A stretch of DNA of 64,000 nt from Anaerolineae bacterium (GCA_030425205.1 JAUIAP010000009.1:1-64000); one strand, 5' to 3'; shown: positions 17,674 through 26,048, numbered from the stretch's first letter. Made by a program: numbers and translations. The notes: generated by a model from the sequence alone, not told the origin.

Positions 17674-18324
17674 ATGGAACTATCAGATTATTTTCGCATT
17701 GTGCGACGGCGCGGTTGGCTGATTGTCCTGCTGGCGATTTTGACGGCGGGGGCAGCCTATGGCTTTAGCAAGATGCAAGACGAAGTCTATCGGGCGAGTG
17801 TGAAGCTAATTGTCAGCCCTGCACGCACGGCCGATTTTGGCTCTAATCAGGGCGCAAAAACCCTGCTGCTGCGCTATGTCACTTGGCTAGACAGCAGCTT
17901 TCGAGCGGCTGAGGTGATTGACGCGCTCAATCTCGACATGGAGCCGGGAACCCTCAAAGGGGATGTGAGCTTTTCGGCCGATGAAGCCCGCTTTACGATT
18001 CAAGTCGATGTCCGCAACACAAATCCCGAAAATGCCTCGCGCATCGCACGAACGTGGGCGGAACGCTTGATCCAAGACACCAACGAAAACAACGCAACGC
18101 AACGCCAAGAGGATCGCGTCACCATCGAGCTACAAGATAACCCGACGGTGGGACTTTATCGGCCGAATACCAAAATCAACACGGTTGCAGGGCTGATCTT
18201 TGGGTCACTCGTCGGTGTATTGCTCGTTTTTGCGCTTGAATGGATGGAATCTGGCACATTGCGCCGTGCGGAAGATGTCGAGCGATTGATCGATGTGCCT
18301 GTTATTGGAAAAATACCGGGCTAA
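17674..18324 (+). CDS. Wzz-like polysaccharide chain-length/co-polymerase protein
   Basis: A 216-residue protein with the usual plan: a cytoplasmic start (MELSDYFRIVRRRGW), TM1 (LIVLLAILTAGAAYGF), an extracytoplasmic coiled region, and TM2 (VAGLIFGSLVGVLLVFALEW) preceded by RPNTKINT, a PxxP-like proline region. The C-terminus RRAEDVERLIDVPVIGKIPG is the tail that contacts the tyrosine autokinase. I start at the ATG at 17674 because the more upstream frame is repeat sequence. It acts with the kinase encoded next to set polysaccharide chain length. The periplasmic part is shorter than in proteobacterial Wzc, resembling the split CapA/CapB arrangement of Gram-positives. Confidence 0.8.
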   Translation: MELSDYFRIVRRRGWLIVLLAILTAGAAYGFSKMQDEVYRASVKLIVSPARTADFGSNQGAKTLLLRYVTWLDSSFRAAEVIDALNLDMEPGTLKGDVSFSADEARFTIQVDVRNTNPENASRIARTWAERLIQDTNENNATQRQEDRVTIELQDNPTVGLYRPNTKINTVAGLIFGSLVGVLLVFALEWMESGTLRRAEDVERLIDVPVIGKIPG

Positions 18325-18332
18325 TGGCAAGG

Positions 18333-18400
18333 GGCTGGTGGCTAGTGGCTGGTAAGAAGTCATTGGCAACTAGCAACTAGCAACTAGCAACTAGCAACTT
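18333..18400. repeat. Heptanucleotide inverted module with (CAACTAG)4
   Basis: Four perfect tandem CAACTAG units at 18367-18394 end at the ATG of the next gene (18401). The left arm (18333-18353) consists of GGCTGGT/GGCTAGT units, partly complementary. AAGAA lies in the loop. It would place a long hairpin over the start region. Confidence 0.8.
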
Positions 18401-19045
18401 ATGAACTTAATCACCCTAACCGATCCCCGCTCCCCCGTGAGTGAAGCGTATCGGACATTGCGAACGAATTTATCGTTCTACAGTTTGGATAATCCAGTCA
18501 AGACGCTGGTGGTGACATCGGCCGAACCAAACGAAGGCAAGACAACGACCGCCGCCAATCTTGCGGTGACGATGGCGCAGGCAGGCAACAAGACGATTTT
18601 GGTCGATTGTGACCTGCGTCGTCCATCGCTGCATGAATATTTTGATGTCTCTTCAAAAATTGGCTTTACCGAAGCCGTTTTGCAAGATGATATGTTGCCC
18701 TTGCAGGAGACAGGCGTGGAAAATCTGCGCTTGTTGACGAGTGGGGCAAAGCCACCGAACCCAGCCGACTTGCTCGGTTCACGAAAGACAGATGAGTTGA
18801 TCAAGCTGTTGGGGGAATCGGCCGATTTTGTCATTTTCGATGCCCCCCCTGTTATCGTCGTCACCGATGCTGTCGTTCTCGGCGCAAAGGTGGACGGCGT
18901 GCTGCTCGTCCTGCAAGCGGGAAAGTCGCGCCGCGATCATGCTGAACGTGCCAAACACATTCTTGAACAAGCCAAAGTCCGCATCGTCGGTGCAACGCTG
19001 ACAAATGCACCCAAAGACGATTCGATTGAAAGCTACTATGGTTAA
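18401..19045 (+). CDS. BY-kinase (CpsD/CapB-like tyrosine autokinase)
   Basis: A 214-residue cytoplasmic ATPase. Walker A is SAEPNEGKTTTAANLA, Walker A' is ILVDCDLRRPS and Walker B is VIFDAPP, the three signatures of bacterial tyrosine kinases. SPVSEAYRTLRTNL at the start is the usual oligomerisation helix. The Tyr-rich C-terminal cluster that is autophosphorylated is reduced to the last residues SYYG, so phosphorylation capacity may be limited. It is encoded next to its Wzz-like activator. There is no Shine-Dalgarno sequence; the ATG follows heptamer repeats directly. Confidence 0.85.
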   Translation: MNLITLTDPRSPVSEAYRTLRTNLSFYSLDNPVKTLVVTSAEPNEGKTTTAANLAVTMAQAGNKTILVDCDLRRPSLHEYFDVSSKIGFTEAVLQDDMLPLQETGVENLRLLTSGAKPPNPADLLGSRKTDELIKLLGESADFVIFDAPPVIVVTDAVVLGAKVDGVLLVLQAGKSRRDHAERAKHILEQAKVRIVGATLTNAPKDDSIESYYG

Positions 19046-19126
19046 GTGGCTAGTGGTTTGTGATTAGTGGTTCACAAGAAATGACCACCAATCACGCCCC
19101 ACTTCCCACTCTCCACTCTCCACTTA
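19046..19126. repeat. Heptanucleotide inverted module with (CCACTCT)2
   Basis: The right arm holds CCACTCT, CCACTCT, CCACTTA at 19106-19126, one base before the ATG at 19128. The left arm (19046-19074) carries GTGGCTAGTGGTTTG-like units. ACAAGAAATGACC forms the loop region. Confidence 0.75.
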
Positions 19127-19127
19127 A

Positions 19128-20201
19128 ATGAAAGGTTTAATTCTCAGCGGCGGCAAAGGTTCCCGCCTCTATCCACTCACGTATACAAGTGCAAAACAAC
19201 TGATTCCCGTCGCCAACAAGCCCGTTTTGGTGCGCGTCATCGAGACGATCAAAGAGGCCGGCATCGACGAAATTGGGATTGTCATCAACGTCGGCAGTCG
19301 CGGCGATCAGATTCGCAATGCGATTGGCAATGGCTCCGAGTTTGGTGTCAAGGTGACATACATCGTGCAGGAGCAGCCGCTTGGCCTCGCGCACGCCGTC
19401 AAGGTGTCAGAAGATTTTCTAGGCGATGAGCGTTTTGTGATGTTCTTAGGCGACAATGTGATTGAAGGCGGCATTTCCCCGCTGATCAAGCAGTTTGCCG
19501 ACAGCACATGGAACAGCCAAATCGTTTTGACGCGCGTCGCAAATCCGATGCAATACGGTGTGGCCGATCTCGCGCCCGATGGCAGTATTCGCCGCCTGAT
19601 CGAAAAGCCAAAAGACCCACCGAGCGATCTGGCACTGGTCGGCATCTACATGTTTGATGCCAGCATTCACAAGGCAACGCACGCCATCAAACCATCATGG
19701 CGCGGCGAGTTGGAGATCACCGATGCGATCCAGTGGTTGGTCGATCAGGGCATGTCGGTACATCCCTATGTGCATAAGGGGTGGTGGATCGACACTGGCA
19801 AGAAAGAGGACATGATCGAGGCGAACAACATGGTGCTGGAAGAACTCGACCACCAGATTCATGGCTATGTGGATCGGGACAGCACCATCGGCCGACGTGT
19901 CACCATCGAGCAGGGGGCGGAAATCATCAACAGCGTCGTGCGTGGGCCAACCATCATCGGCAAAAATACGCGCATTATCAATAGCTACATCGGCCCCTAC
20001 ACCAGCATCTTCCACGATTGTGTCATCGAAAATAGCGAGATCGAACATTCGATGATGCTGGAAAATGGGTCAGTCCACAATATCGAGGGACGCATTCAGG
20101 ACAGCTTAATCGGCCGAAATGTCATCATTCGAAAAAGCCCAATTCGGCCGAAAGCACACAAATTCACGCTTGGTGATAATAGTAAATTGGGATTACTTTG
20201 A
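19128..20201 (+). CDS. rmlA: Glucose-1-phosphate thymidylyltransferase, long (beta-helix) form
   Basis: A 357-residue nucleotidyltransferase that makes dTDP-glucose or a related NDP-sugar. The N-terminal pyrophosphorylase core has GGKGSRLYPLT, the catalytic KQLIPVANKP loop, and FVMFLGDNVIEGG. The C-terminal 100 residues are hexapeptide-type repeats (IGRRVTIEQGAEI, IIGKNTRI) forming a left-handed beta helix. This is the long family found in antibiotic and aminosugar pathways and in archaea, not the short RmlA of rhamnose operons. RmlB, RmlC and RmlD are not in the window. It ends the polysaccharide block. Confidence 0.85.
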   Translation: MKGLILSGGKGSRLYPLTYTSAKQLIPVANKPVLVRVIETIKEAGIDEIGIVINVGSRGDQIRNAIGNGSEFGVKVTYIVQEQPLGLAHAVKVSEDFLGDERFVMFLGDNVIEGGISPLIKQFADSTWNSQIVLTRVANPMQYGVADLAPDGSIRRLIEKPKDPPSDLALVGIYMFDASIHKATHAIKPSWRGELEITDAIQWLVDQGMSVHPYVHKGWWIDTGKKEDMIEANNMVLEELDHQIHGYVDRDSTIGRRVTIEQGAEIINSVVRGPTIIGKNTRIINSYIGPYTSIFHDCVIENSEIEHSMMLENGSVHNIEGRIQDSLIGRNVIIRKSPIRPKAHKFTLGDNSKLGLL

Positions 20202-20230
20202 GAGCTTAGTTGGGTTCTTTCGGCTTGTGT

Positions 20231-20282
20231 GGTGCGTGTTGCGTAATGATCGCTGGATACGCAATACGCAATACGCAATACG
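20231..20282. repeat. Heptanucleotide inverted module with (CAATACG)3
   Basis: GGTGCGT and GTTGCGT (20231-20244) face three perfect CAATACG units (20262-20282). GTTGCGT is a near complement of ACGCAAT, so a hairpin forms. Confidence 0.8.
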
Positions 20283-20351
20283 TTGTGCTAACCCCTCTCT
20301 GAAGAACCTTCATCCATAGCCTCTCACCTCGTTGAAGAGGGAACAAGAACA

Positions 20352-20801
20352 ATGCAAATTCTTCTGCAAAGGGTTAGCCGCGCTAGCGTCACCGTCGATA
20401 ACGAAATCGTCGGTGAGGTGGGGCGCGGTTTTTGTTTACTGGTTGGCATTACACATCGTGATAGCGAGACAGAGGCAGCGTGGCTTGCGAAAAAGGTCGC
20501 GGGATTGCGCTTGTTTGAAGACGACGTGGGCAAGATGAATCGCGGGCTTGATGATGTCGGGGGTGGCATTCTCGCTATTTCACAGTTCACCCTCTACGGC
20601 GACGCGCGCAAAGGTCGTCGCCCCTCCTTTATCGAGGCGGCTCGCCCCGAACATGCGGAACCACTGTTCGATTACTTCGTCGAACAACTGCGTAATTCAG
20701 GACTAAAGGTTGCGACAGGGCTGTTTGGCGCAGATATGCAAGTCGAGATTCATAATGATGGCCCCGTGACATTGATGTTGGAACGAAATTCGGCCGAATA
20801 A
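20352..20801 (+). CDS. dtd: D-aminoacyl-tRNA deacylase
   Basis: A 149-residue enzyme that removes D-amino acids mischarged on tRNA, acting in the cytoplasm. The family-defining motifs SQFTLYGD and NDGPVT, which build the active site across the dimer, are both present. The N-terminus [20 protein letters not shown] is canonical and the length is normal. It is preceded by a heptamer module and a short spacer and appears to be transcribed alone. It ends in TCG GCC GAA TAA, so a TCGGCCGA palindrome encodes its C-terminus. Confidence 0.95.
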   Translation: MQILLQRVSRASVTVDNEIVGEVGRGFCLLVGITHRDSETEAAWLAKKVAGLRLFEDDVGKMNRGLDDVGGGILAISQFTLYGDARKGRRPSFIEAARPEHAEPLFDYFVEQLRNSGLKVATGLFGADMQVEIHNDGPVTLMLERNSAE

Positions 20802-20938
20802 TTATGTTAGTCGAAATGGCTCGCAAGCTTGGGCAGAGGATGAGAAACAGCTTGCCGATTTAGTGCGAGAATCGGCCGAAAACAACCAGTTTGGTTTTAG
20901 GGCCAAAGATTATTGTTGAACCCACTAGCGTGGAGTGA
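20802..20938. other. Short gap with a coding-like remnant
   Basis: One forward frame reads WAEDEKQLADLVRESAE and stays open to a stop near 20920. It has no start codon or ribosome site and contains a TCGGCCGA. It may be the tail of a decayed gene. I do not call it a gene. Confidence 0.3.
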
Positions 20939-21103
20939 TCAATCAGCGCCAAACGATCTTTCTGTCTTCGTCGTCCAGTACGGCGCGAAGCTCAACACGA
21001 CAAACAATACCGCCAGCGGCACAATAAAGAGTGCCACCCACCCCAACTGCATCGCCAAAAATAGAATCACCACAAAACAGATTAAACTTGCAATCACTTT
21101 CAT
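20939..21103 (-). CDS. Small membrane protein, 54 aa
   Basis: A short gene starting at the ATG at 21103 with a good ribosome site (GAGGTAAAC). It encodes a start MKVIASLICFVVILFL, a short turn, and a second hydrophobic segment VALFIVPLAVLFVVLSF, ending in a charged tail (TTKTERSFGAD). Two adjacent transmembrane helices in a hairpin are predicted. There are no homologues I can name. It is the only minus-strand gene between dtd and dnaN. The ribosome site, the uninterrupted hydrophobic pattern and the charged tail favour a real gene. Confidence 0.6.
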   Translation of the reverse strand: MKVIASLICFVVILFLAMQLGWVALFIVPLAVLFVVLSFAPYWTTKTERSFGAD

Positions 21104-21195
21104 TTGTTTACCTCATGAAGAGTCTAACGGCCAAATGTCACCAGTTGATGACAGCCTTTCGAAGAGTGATTCTTTTTCGCCGCCGGTTGAGACAT

Positions 21196-21240
21196 GGTGC
21201 GTAATGACTTCCAGACACGCACCACGCACCACGCATCACC
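21196..21240. repeat. Heptanucleotide inverted module (GGTGCGT / ACGCACC)
   Basis: GGTGCGT at 21196-21202 faces ACGCACC, ACGCACC, ACGCATC at 21217-21237. The arms are perfectly complementary over the heptamer. Confidence 0.75.
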
Positions 21241-21309
21241 TAGTTCCCACAGACCCAAAAATGCTGCACGTTCTTTACGAAAGCCACCACACCAAAAACG
21301 CATGTGCTA

Positions 21310-21337
21310 TTGCACAACAATTGATTCTCGGTATACT
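21310..21337 (+). promoter_or_regulatory. Candidate promoter of dnaN
   Basis: TTGCAC (21310-21315), a 16-base spacer, TATACT (21332-21337). The start of transcription would lie near 21344, giving a leader of about 44 bases that contains the TTGGAGC ribosome site. Confidence 0.45.
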
Positions 21338-21387
21338 TCATTGACGCAATCATGCGGGGTTATACAACAATTACTTTGGAGCGTGCG

Positions 21388-22518
21388 ATGAAAGTTGCTG
21401 TTTTACAAGAAAATTTGGCAAAAGGGTTAAGCATTGTGGGACGTGCCGTTAGCACACGTTCGACGCTGCCCGTATTGGGAAACGTATTGCTGGCGACAGA
21501 TGGCGGCCGGCTAAAGCTATCAGCCACTAATTTGGAAATTGTGATCACATGCTGGTTGAATGCAACTGTGTCGCAAGAGGGCGCATTGACCGTGCCAGCG
21601 CGGATCTTGAATGACTTGGTAAACAATTTGCCGCAAGAGACGGTTGAACTTGAATCATCAGATGAAACGCAGACACTGCATCTTGAGTGTGGACGCACAG
21701 AGGCGAATCTGCGTGGGATAGACGCACAGGAGTTTCCGCTTGTGCCAGAGCCAGATCTATTGCAAAGTCTGCGCATCAGTGCGGGGGCGTTCAAGCAGAT
21801 GATCAATCAGGTCGTCTTTGCCGCCGCGACTGACGAGACACGTCCAACATTGACGGGTGTTTCGATGGAGTTTGATGGCAAAGGGGTTAAACTGGCAGCG
21901 ACAGATGCGTTCCGCCTGTCGGTGCGGACGGCGGCGCTGGAAAGTTCGGCCGAACCAAAATCGATCATCGTCCCCTCTCGCTCATTGGCGGAAGTGGCGC
22001 GCGTAATCGGCCATGATGATGAAGTGTTGCACATTACATTGCCAGAGGGTCGCAATCAGATCATCTTTAAGTTGGACAACATTGTCATCGTCTCACAGCT
22101 TATCGACGGCAACTTCCCCGACTTTTCGCCAATTATTCCGAAGCGGCACACGACTCGCGCCGTGATGGGAACGGCCGCCTTTTTGAAGGCGTGTCGCACA
22201 GCCGCTATCTTTGCGCGCGAATCGAGCCACACGGCACGGGTCAAAATCACACCGCGCAGCGAATTGATGGATGGCTTCACAACCATCTCCGCGACCAGTG
22301 CAGAAACGGGTGACAATGAGGCGCAAGTCGATGCGGATGTGACGGGTGAAGAAGTGGAAGTGGCGTTCAACGTCAAGTACATGACCGACGTTTTGAGCAT
22401 CATCGACACGCCGCAGGTCGCGCTTGAGACGACCTCAGCGATGGAGCCGGGCGTTATTCGTCCTGTTGGAAGTGATGATTTCTTCCACATCATCATGCCG
22501 ATGCACTTTGGCCGATAA
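21388..22518 (+). CDS. dnaN: DNA polymerase III beta sliding clamp
   Basis: A 376-residue protein with three repeated clamp domains that form a ring around DNA and tether polymerase III. The start MKVAVLQENLAKGLSIVGRAV, the middle DETRPTLTGVSMEF and KLAATDAFRLSVR, and the C-terminal FHIIMPMHFGR (the hydrophobic pocket region) are typical. The start at 21388 follows GGAGCG at a suitable distance; the frame extends 12 codons upstream without conservation. Neither dnaA, recF nor gyrB is adjacent and no DnaA-box cluster is evident, so this is not obviously an origin region. Confidence 0.95.
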   Translation: MKVAVLQENLAKGLSIVGRAVSTRSTLPVLGNVLLATDGGRLKLSATNLEIVITCWLNATVSQEGALTVPARILNDLVNNLPQETVELESSDETQTLHLECGRTEANLRGIDAQEFPLVPEPDLLQSLRISAGAFKQMINQVVFAAATDETRPTLTGVSMEFDGKGVKLAATDAFRLSVRTAALESSAEPKSIIVPSRSLAEVARVIGHDDEVLHITLPEGRNQIIFKLDNIVIVSQLIDGNFPDFSPIIPKRHTTRAVMGTAAFLKACRTAAIFARESSHTARVKITPRSELMDGFTTISATSAETGDNEAQVDADVTGEEVEVAFNVKYMTDVLSIIDTPQVALETTSAMEPGVIRPVGSDDFFHIIMPMHFGR

Positions 22519-22601
22519 ATCATCTACCCGCACAGGAGATTCGTTTGATCGACATCTGTGTTGAACGTATCTCTTTGAAGATACTTTCTCGCTGAAAGCG
22601 T

Positions 22602-22640
22602 GGTGCGTGGTGCGTTTTGGGACTACGCGCCACGTATGCC
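22602..22640. repeat. Heptanucleotide inverted module (GGTGCGT)2
   Basis: GGTGCGT, GGTGCGT (22602-22615) faces ACGCGCC ACGTATG (22625-22638). It lies between the convergent dnaN and azlD genes, so here it is not linked to a start codon. Confidence 0.7.
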
Positions 22641-22675
22641 CACCGCGTTAAAATGTGAACCGTGGCGCGGGTTTT

Positions 22676-22981
22676 CTACAATAGTTGTAACAACCACAGC
22701 GACACCATTCCTACCCCAACTGTCCACATCACACTTTTTGAATAATAGGCAACGGCCATTGCGATCAGGCCAGCGAAGAAGCGCGGATGGGTTAGGTCGA
22801 GCGTGCCAGTTGGCATCATCATTTCAGGGATGATGATGGCGGTGAGGACTGTCGGCGGGACGTAGCGCAGGGCGCGACGCATGATGGGGGGAATGGTGAA
22901 ATAATCGGCCGAAATGATAAACGACAACCGAATCGCGTAGGTCAAAATCCCCATAACGATAATTAAGAGCCAGAGATTCAT
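22676..22981 (-). CDS. azlD: AzlD-family subunit of branched-chain amino acid exporter
   Basis: A 101-residue protein with about three or four transmembrane helices. MNLWLLIIVMGILTYAIRLS and RRALRYVPPTVLTAIIIPEM match the AzlD family, the small partner of AzlC. The pair exports branched-chain amino acids (AzlCD of Bacillus, YgaZH of E. coli). The ATG at 22981 overlaps the azlC stop in an ATGA arrangement, so translation is coupled. The 14 upstream in-frame codons belong to azlC sequence. Confidence 0.85.
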   Translation of the reverse strand: MNLWLLIIVMGILTYAIRLSFIISADYFTIPPIMRRALRYVPPTVLTAIIIPEMMMPTGTLDLTHPRFFAGLIAMAVAYYSKSVMWTVGVGMVSLWLLQLL

Positions 22982-23706
22982 TGCGACACACCTTTGCGTG
23001 CGAGCTGTTGATTTTCCAGCCAAACGCCGACAACAATGCCCGTCAGTGCGGCAAGCATCAGACCGAGTTTATAGGGCAACGTGAAGGTCAACAGGGCGAC
23101 AATGCCAGCGGAAACGGCGGCGGCAAACATCGGCCGATCTAGCGGACGGCTTGGCGCACTTTTCAAGAGTGGCACCACCATCCCGATAAACGTCAATGCC
23201 AATGTGTAATCCAGCGACCAGCTTGCAGGAATTTGCGTCCCAAAAACCACGCCAATAATGGTCGATAGTTGCCAACTTACCCAAAGCATCAAGCCAGAAC
23301 CCAGCCAGAAATAGTGTTGATAGTTGTTGGACGGGGTTGCCTCATAGTGCAAGGCCGTAACCACATACGCCTCATCTGTCAGCAGGTAGGCGAGCAACCA
23401 TTTCCATGGGCGCGAAAGTCGCTGGGCATAAGGAGCGAGGGATGCACTATAGAGCATATGGCGTATGTTAATAATGAACGTTGTTAGCCAGAGAACGAGC
23501 GCGGGAATGCCAGCACCGATCAGTTGAGCAGCAACAAATTGGGCAGACCCCGCAAAGACGATGCTCGACATGGCAATGGCGATAAGGGGCGGAATCCCTG
23601 CGTTAACAGCCAAAACGCCGTAGATGATCCCGAATGGAATCGCTCCTACGACGATGGGCAGTTCGGCGCGAACGCCTGCGATAAATTCAGAACGGGCTGA
23701 AGACAT
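22978..23706 (-). CDS. azlC: AzlC-family subunit of branched-chain amino acid exporter
   Basis: A 242-residue membrane protein. AELPIVVGAIPFGIIYGVLA at the start and FIINIRHMLYSASLAPYAQR in the middle are AzlC signatures, followed by further helices. It forms the large subunit of the exporter with the AzlD encoded downstream (4-base overlap). A second, more distant azlC/azlD pair is found at 58553-59659. The two pairs differ enough to be old paralogues or separate acquisitions. Confidence 0.88.
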   Translation of the reverse strand: MSSARSEFIAGVRAELPIVVGAIPFGIIYGVLAVNAGIPPLIAIAMSSIVFAGSAQFVAAQLIGAGIPALVLWLTTFIINIRHMLYSASLAPYAQRLSRPWKWLLAYLLTDEAYVVTALHYEATPSNNYQHYFWLGSGLMLWVSWQLSTIIGVVFGTQIPASWSLDYTLALTFIGMVVPLLKSAPSRPLDRPMFAAAVSAGIVALLTFTLPYKLGLMLAALTGIVVGVWLENQQLARKGVSQ

Positions 23707-23840
23707 GGCCAGATTATAGCCAGCCGCTTTAGCGGAATGTGTAGATAATGTTAATCCGACAGATTGTTTACGACGGCTGACTAGAATGCGGCGCGATGGT
23801 CGATTTTCGGCCGATTAACAATTTACCCTTGGAGAAAATT

Positions 23841-24686
23841 ATGAAGAAACGAATCCCTTTGGTTATCGGTGCAGTTGGCGTGGTCGTCATCGCATCCATT
23901 TTGTACGCCTTTTTCCGGACCCCAGAAGCGCCTAGTGGCGAAATTGAAGCTGTTCCCATTCAATTAGCGGCAACAGATGCGCCTGAGCCAACCGATGTAC
24001 CAGCACCTACCGATGTGCCGCCAACGGATGTGCCAGAGCCAACTGAGGAGCCGATGGAAGAGTCGACTGAGGAAGTGATGGAGGAACCGACGGAGGAAGT
24101 TGTCGAAGAACCAACTGAAGAGCCAACTGAAGAGCCCGTTTCGGCCGATCCAGTGATCTACGCGATTGTGCAGGATCGCTCGACGGCAACATTTGAATTG
24201 GGCGAGGATTTGAATGGTGAAAGTATTCGCGTTGTTGGAACGACCAATCAGGTTGCCGGACAAATCGCATTCGCGGCCGCCGATCTATCGACAGCCCAAA
24301 TCGGTGTCATCACCATCAATGCGCGCACCTTGGCAACCAGCAACGATTTCCGTAATCGTGCCATCCAAAATCGCATTTTGTTCACCGATCAGTATGAGTT
24401 TATTCAGTTTGAGCCAACGGCCATCAACGGATTGCCCGCGTCAATCGGGGTGGGTGAATCGGCCGATTTTACTATCGTCGGCAACCTAACCATCCGTGAC
24501 GTGACACTGGAAGAGACATTCGATGCATCGGTCACTTACGTATCAGAAAGCGAGATTAGTGGGGTCGCTGTCTCCATCGTGAGCCGCGATAATTACGATT
24601 TGAGCATTCCCGAAGTACAAGGGGTTGCCAACGTGTCAGATGATGTTCAGTTGACGATTGAGTTTGTCGCAACGCCGGCCGAATAG
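23841..24686 (+). CDS. YceI-like exported protein with acidic Thr-Pro linker
   Basis: A 281-residue protein. A signal anchor (RIPLVIGAVGVVVIASILYA) is followed by an acidic repeat linker (PTEEPMEESTEEVMEEPTEE type) to about residue 115, then a YceI-type lipocalin-like barrel: YAIVQDRSTATFELGE, then AADLSTAQIGVITINARTLA, FRNRAIQNRILFTDQYEFIQ, and LTIRDVTLEETFD. YceI proteins bind isoprenoid-like molecules in a beta barrel outside the cytoplasm. The start at 23841 has GGAGAAAATT before it. It is transcribed alone with a terminator hairpin at 24717. Three TCGGCCGA sites lie in or just before the gene (23805, 24140, 24460). Confidence 0.8.
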   Translation: MKKRIPLVIGAVGVVVIASILYAFFRTPEAPSGEIEAVPIQLAATDAPEPTDVPAPTDVPPTDVPEPTEEPMEESTEEVMEEPTEEVVEEPTEEPTEEPVSADPVIYAIVQDRSTATFELGEDLNGESIRVVGTTNQVAGQIAFAAADLSTAQIGVITINARTLATSNDFRNRAIQNRILFTDQYEFIQFEPTAINGLPASIGVGESADFTIVGNLTIRDVTLEETFDASVTYVSESEISGVAVSIVSRDNYDLSIPEVQGVANVSDDVQLTIEFVATPAE

Positions 24687-24716
24687 ACTAGGGTTTCTGC
24701 AATGCGGGAAAATAAA

Positions 24717-24742
24717 AACCCCACGCGGGGGGTCGTGGGGTT
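24717..24742 (+). terminator. Hairpin after the YceI gene
   Basis: The arms AACCCCACG and CGTGGGGTT are perfectly complementary with an eight-base loop. No strong T tract follows, so termination may be partial. An A-rich run on the left would serve as a T tract in the opposite direction. Confidence 0.55.
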
Positions 24743-24910
24743 CTCTGTGAGAAAAGGAGAAAAGGAGGAAGTTCGTCTATCAATCAATCTATATGCATAG
24801 TATAAAGTTTGGGACGGATTCTCATTGTGGCAACATTTACAAGCGAGGTAAATATGGGGTAAATCCACAGTAAAACTGGCGTGAAGGGACAATCTTTGCG
24901 CCCAGCCTAC

Positions 24911-24959
24911 AAGTTGCCTCAATCTTTCCCCTGCAACTTGCAACTTATAAGTTGCAACT
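24911..24959. repeat. Heptamer-type inverted module (AAGTTGC / GCAACTT)
   Basis: AAGTTGC at 24911-24917 faces CAACTTG and CAACTTA (24934-24947), then TAAGTTGCAAC. The last units can pair with each other as well as with the left arm. It lies just ahead of the ATG at 24974. Confidence 0.65.
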
Positions 24960-24973
24960 CCTACAATTCAACA

Positions 24974-25954
24974 ATGGCAGAAAATAAAAAATTTAACTAC
25001 GGTGGTCAAGCCGTGATCGAAGGGGTGATGATGCGCGGTTCGCGGTCGGTGGCTGTGGCTGTGCGCAATCCCCAACAGAAAATTGTGATTCATACGGAGC
25101 CGCTCAATCAGGCGGTTTACGGTGGGAAGCTGATCAAAACGCCGTTTGTGCGTGGATTGGTCATGTTATGGGATGCGCTGGGATTGGGAATTAAGGCGTT
25201 GATGTTTTCGGCCGATGTTTCGGCCGATGAAGAAGGCAGCGACGAGCCAGCCGAAGCATTTACCAAACCCGTCCAAATCGGCACAATTCTACTCTCACTC
25301 AGCATGTCGATTGGGCTATTCTTTGTCCTGCCCGCCTTTTTAGGTGGGTTGGTCGAAAATTGGCTCGGCAACACGCAAGCTGCGACCTATTGGAGTCATG
25401 TCGCAGAAGGCGCCGTGCGGCTACTCTTGTTGATCGGCTATGTATCGTTGATTGGCTTAATGGAAGATGTCCGCCGACTCTATGGCTATCATGGGGCGGA
25501 ACATAAGACGATCAATGCGTATGAGGCTGGCGCAGAGCTAACCCCCGCCAACGTCGCCAAGTACCCGATTGAGCATCCACGCTGTGGCACAGCCTTTCTG
25601 CTCACGGTCGTGATCATTTCGATCATCATGTTCACGCTCATCCCGCTCGAACCACTTGAAGCGATCATGCACCCTATCGTGGCACGCATTCTGACCCGCA
25701 TCGCCTTGCTGCCCGTTGTCGCAGGACTCGCCTATGAGTACATCCGCTTCAGCGCAAAACATCTCGACAACCCAATCATTAAACTGCTGACAAAACCAAA
25801 TCTCGCACTGCAACATCTGACCACGAAAGAGCCAGATGAAACGATGCTAGAGGTGGCAATTGCCGCCTTTGAAAGCATGATGGCGTATGAGCATGGGGAA
25901 GAGCCGGTGGTTGAAAAGACTGTTGTGATTGGGCAACCTGCGCTGGGGGATTAG
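24974..25954 (+). CDS. DUF1385 membrane protein (YqhQ-like)
   Basis: A 326-residue protein. NYGGQAVIEGVMMRG at the N-terminus and YHGAEHKTINAYEAG, with PRCGTAFLL, in the middle are DUF1385 signatures. Four or five transmembrane helices surround them. The conserved His, Glu and Cys residues suggest metal binding, but no reaction is established for the family, which is common in Firmicutes and Chloroflexota. The start at 24974 (MAENKKFNYGG) is chosen because the upstream in-frame extension is heptamer repeat sequence. Two TCGGCCGA copies, 13 bases apart near 25208, encode a tandem SADVSAD. Confidence 0.85.
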   Translation: MAENKKFNYGGQAVIEGVMMRGSRSVAVAVRNPQQKIVIHTEPLNQAVYGGKLIKTPFVRGLVMLWDALGLGIKALMFSADVSADEEGSDEPAEAFTKPVQIGTILLSLSMSIGLFFVLPAFLGGLVENWLGNTQAATYWSHVAEGAVRLLLLIGYVSLIGLMEDVRRLYGYHGAEHKTINAYEAGAELTPANVAKYPIEHPRCGTAFLLTVVIISIIMFTLIPLEPLEAIMHPIVARILTRIALLPVVAGLAYEYIRFSAKHLDNPIIKLLTKPNLALQHLTTKEPDETMLEVAIAAFESMMAYEHGEEPVVEKTVVIGQPALGD

Positions 25955-26048
25955 CTGGTTCTGTCGCTAAATCGGCGAGTCAACTAGTTGGCTTGATCGC
26001 ACTGGAATCGACACAAGAGCGGCTCTCTGAGCTTTCATGTGAGGCAAA

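Noticed and set aside
18333..18400. Tandem CAACTAG units looked like a possible CRISPR-type array
   Set aside because: Units are 7 bases, contiguous, without spacers, and other gaps have different units. No cas gene is present.
16480..20201. A complete dTDP-rhamnose pathway
   Set aside because: Only the nucleotidyltransferase is present, and it is the long beta-helix form, not the short RmlA.
20913..22518. Replication origin near dnaN
   Set aside because: No dnaA, recF or gyrB neighbours and no cluster of DnaA boxes was seen.
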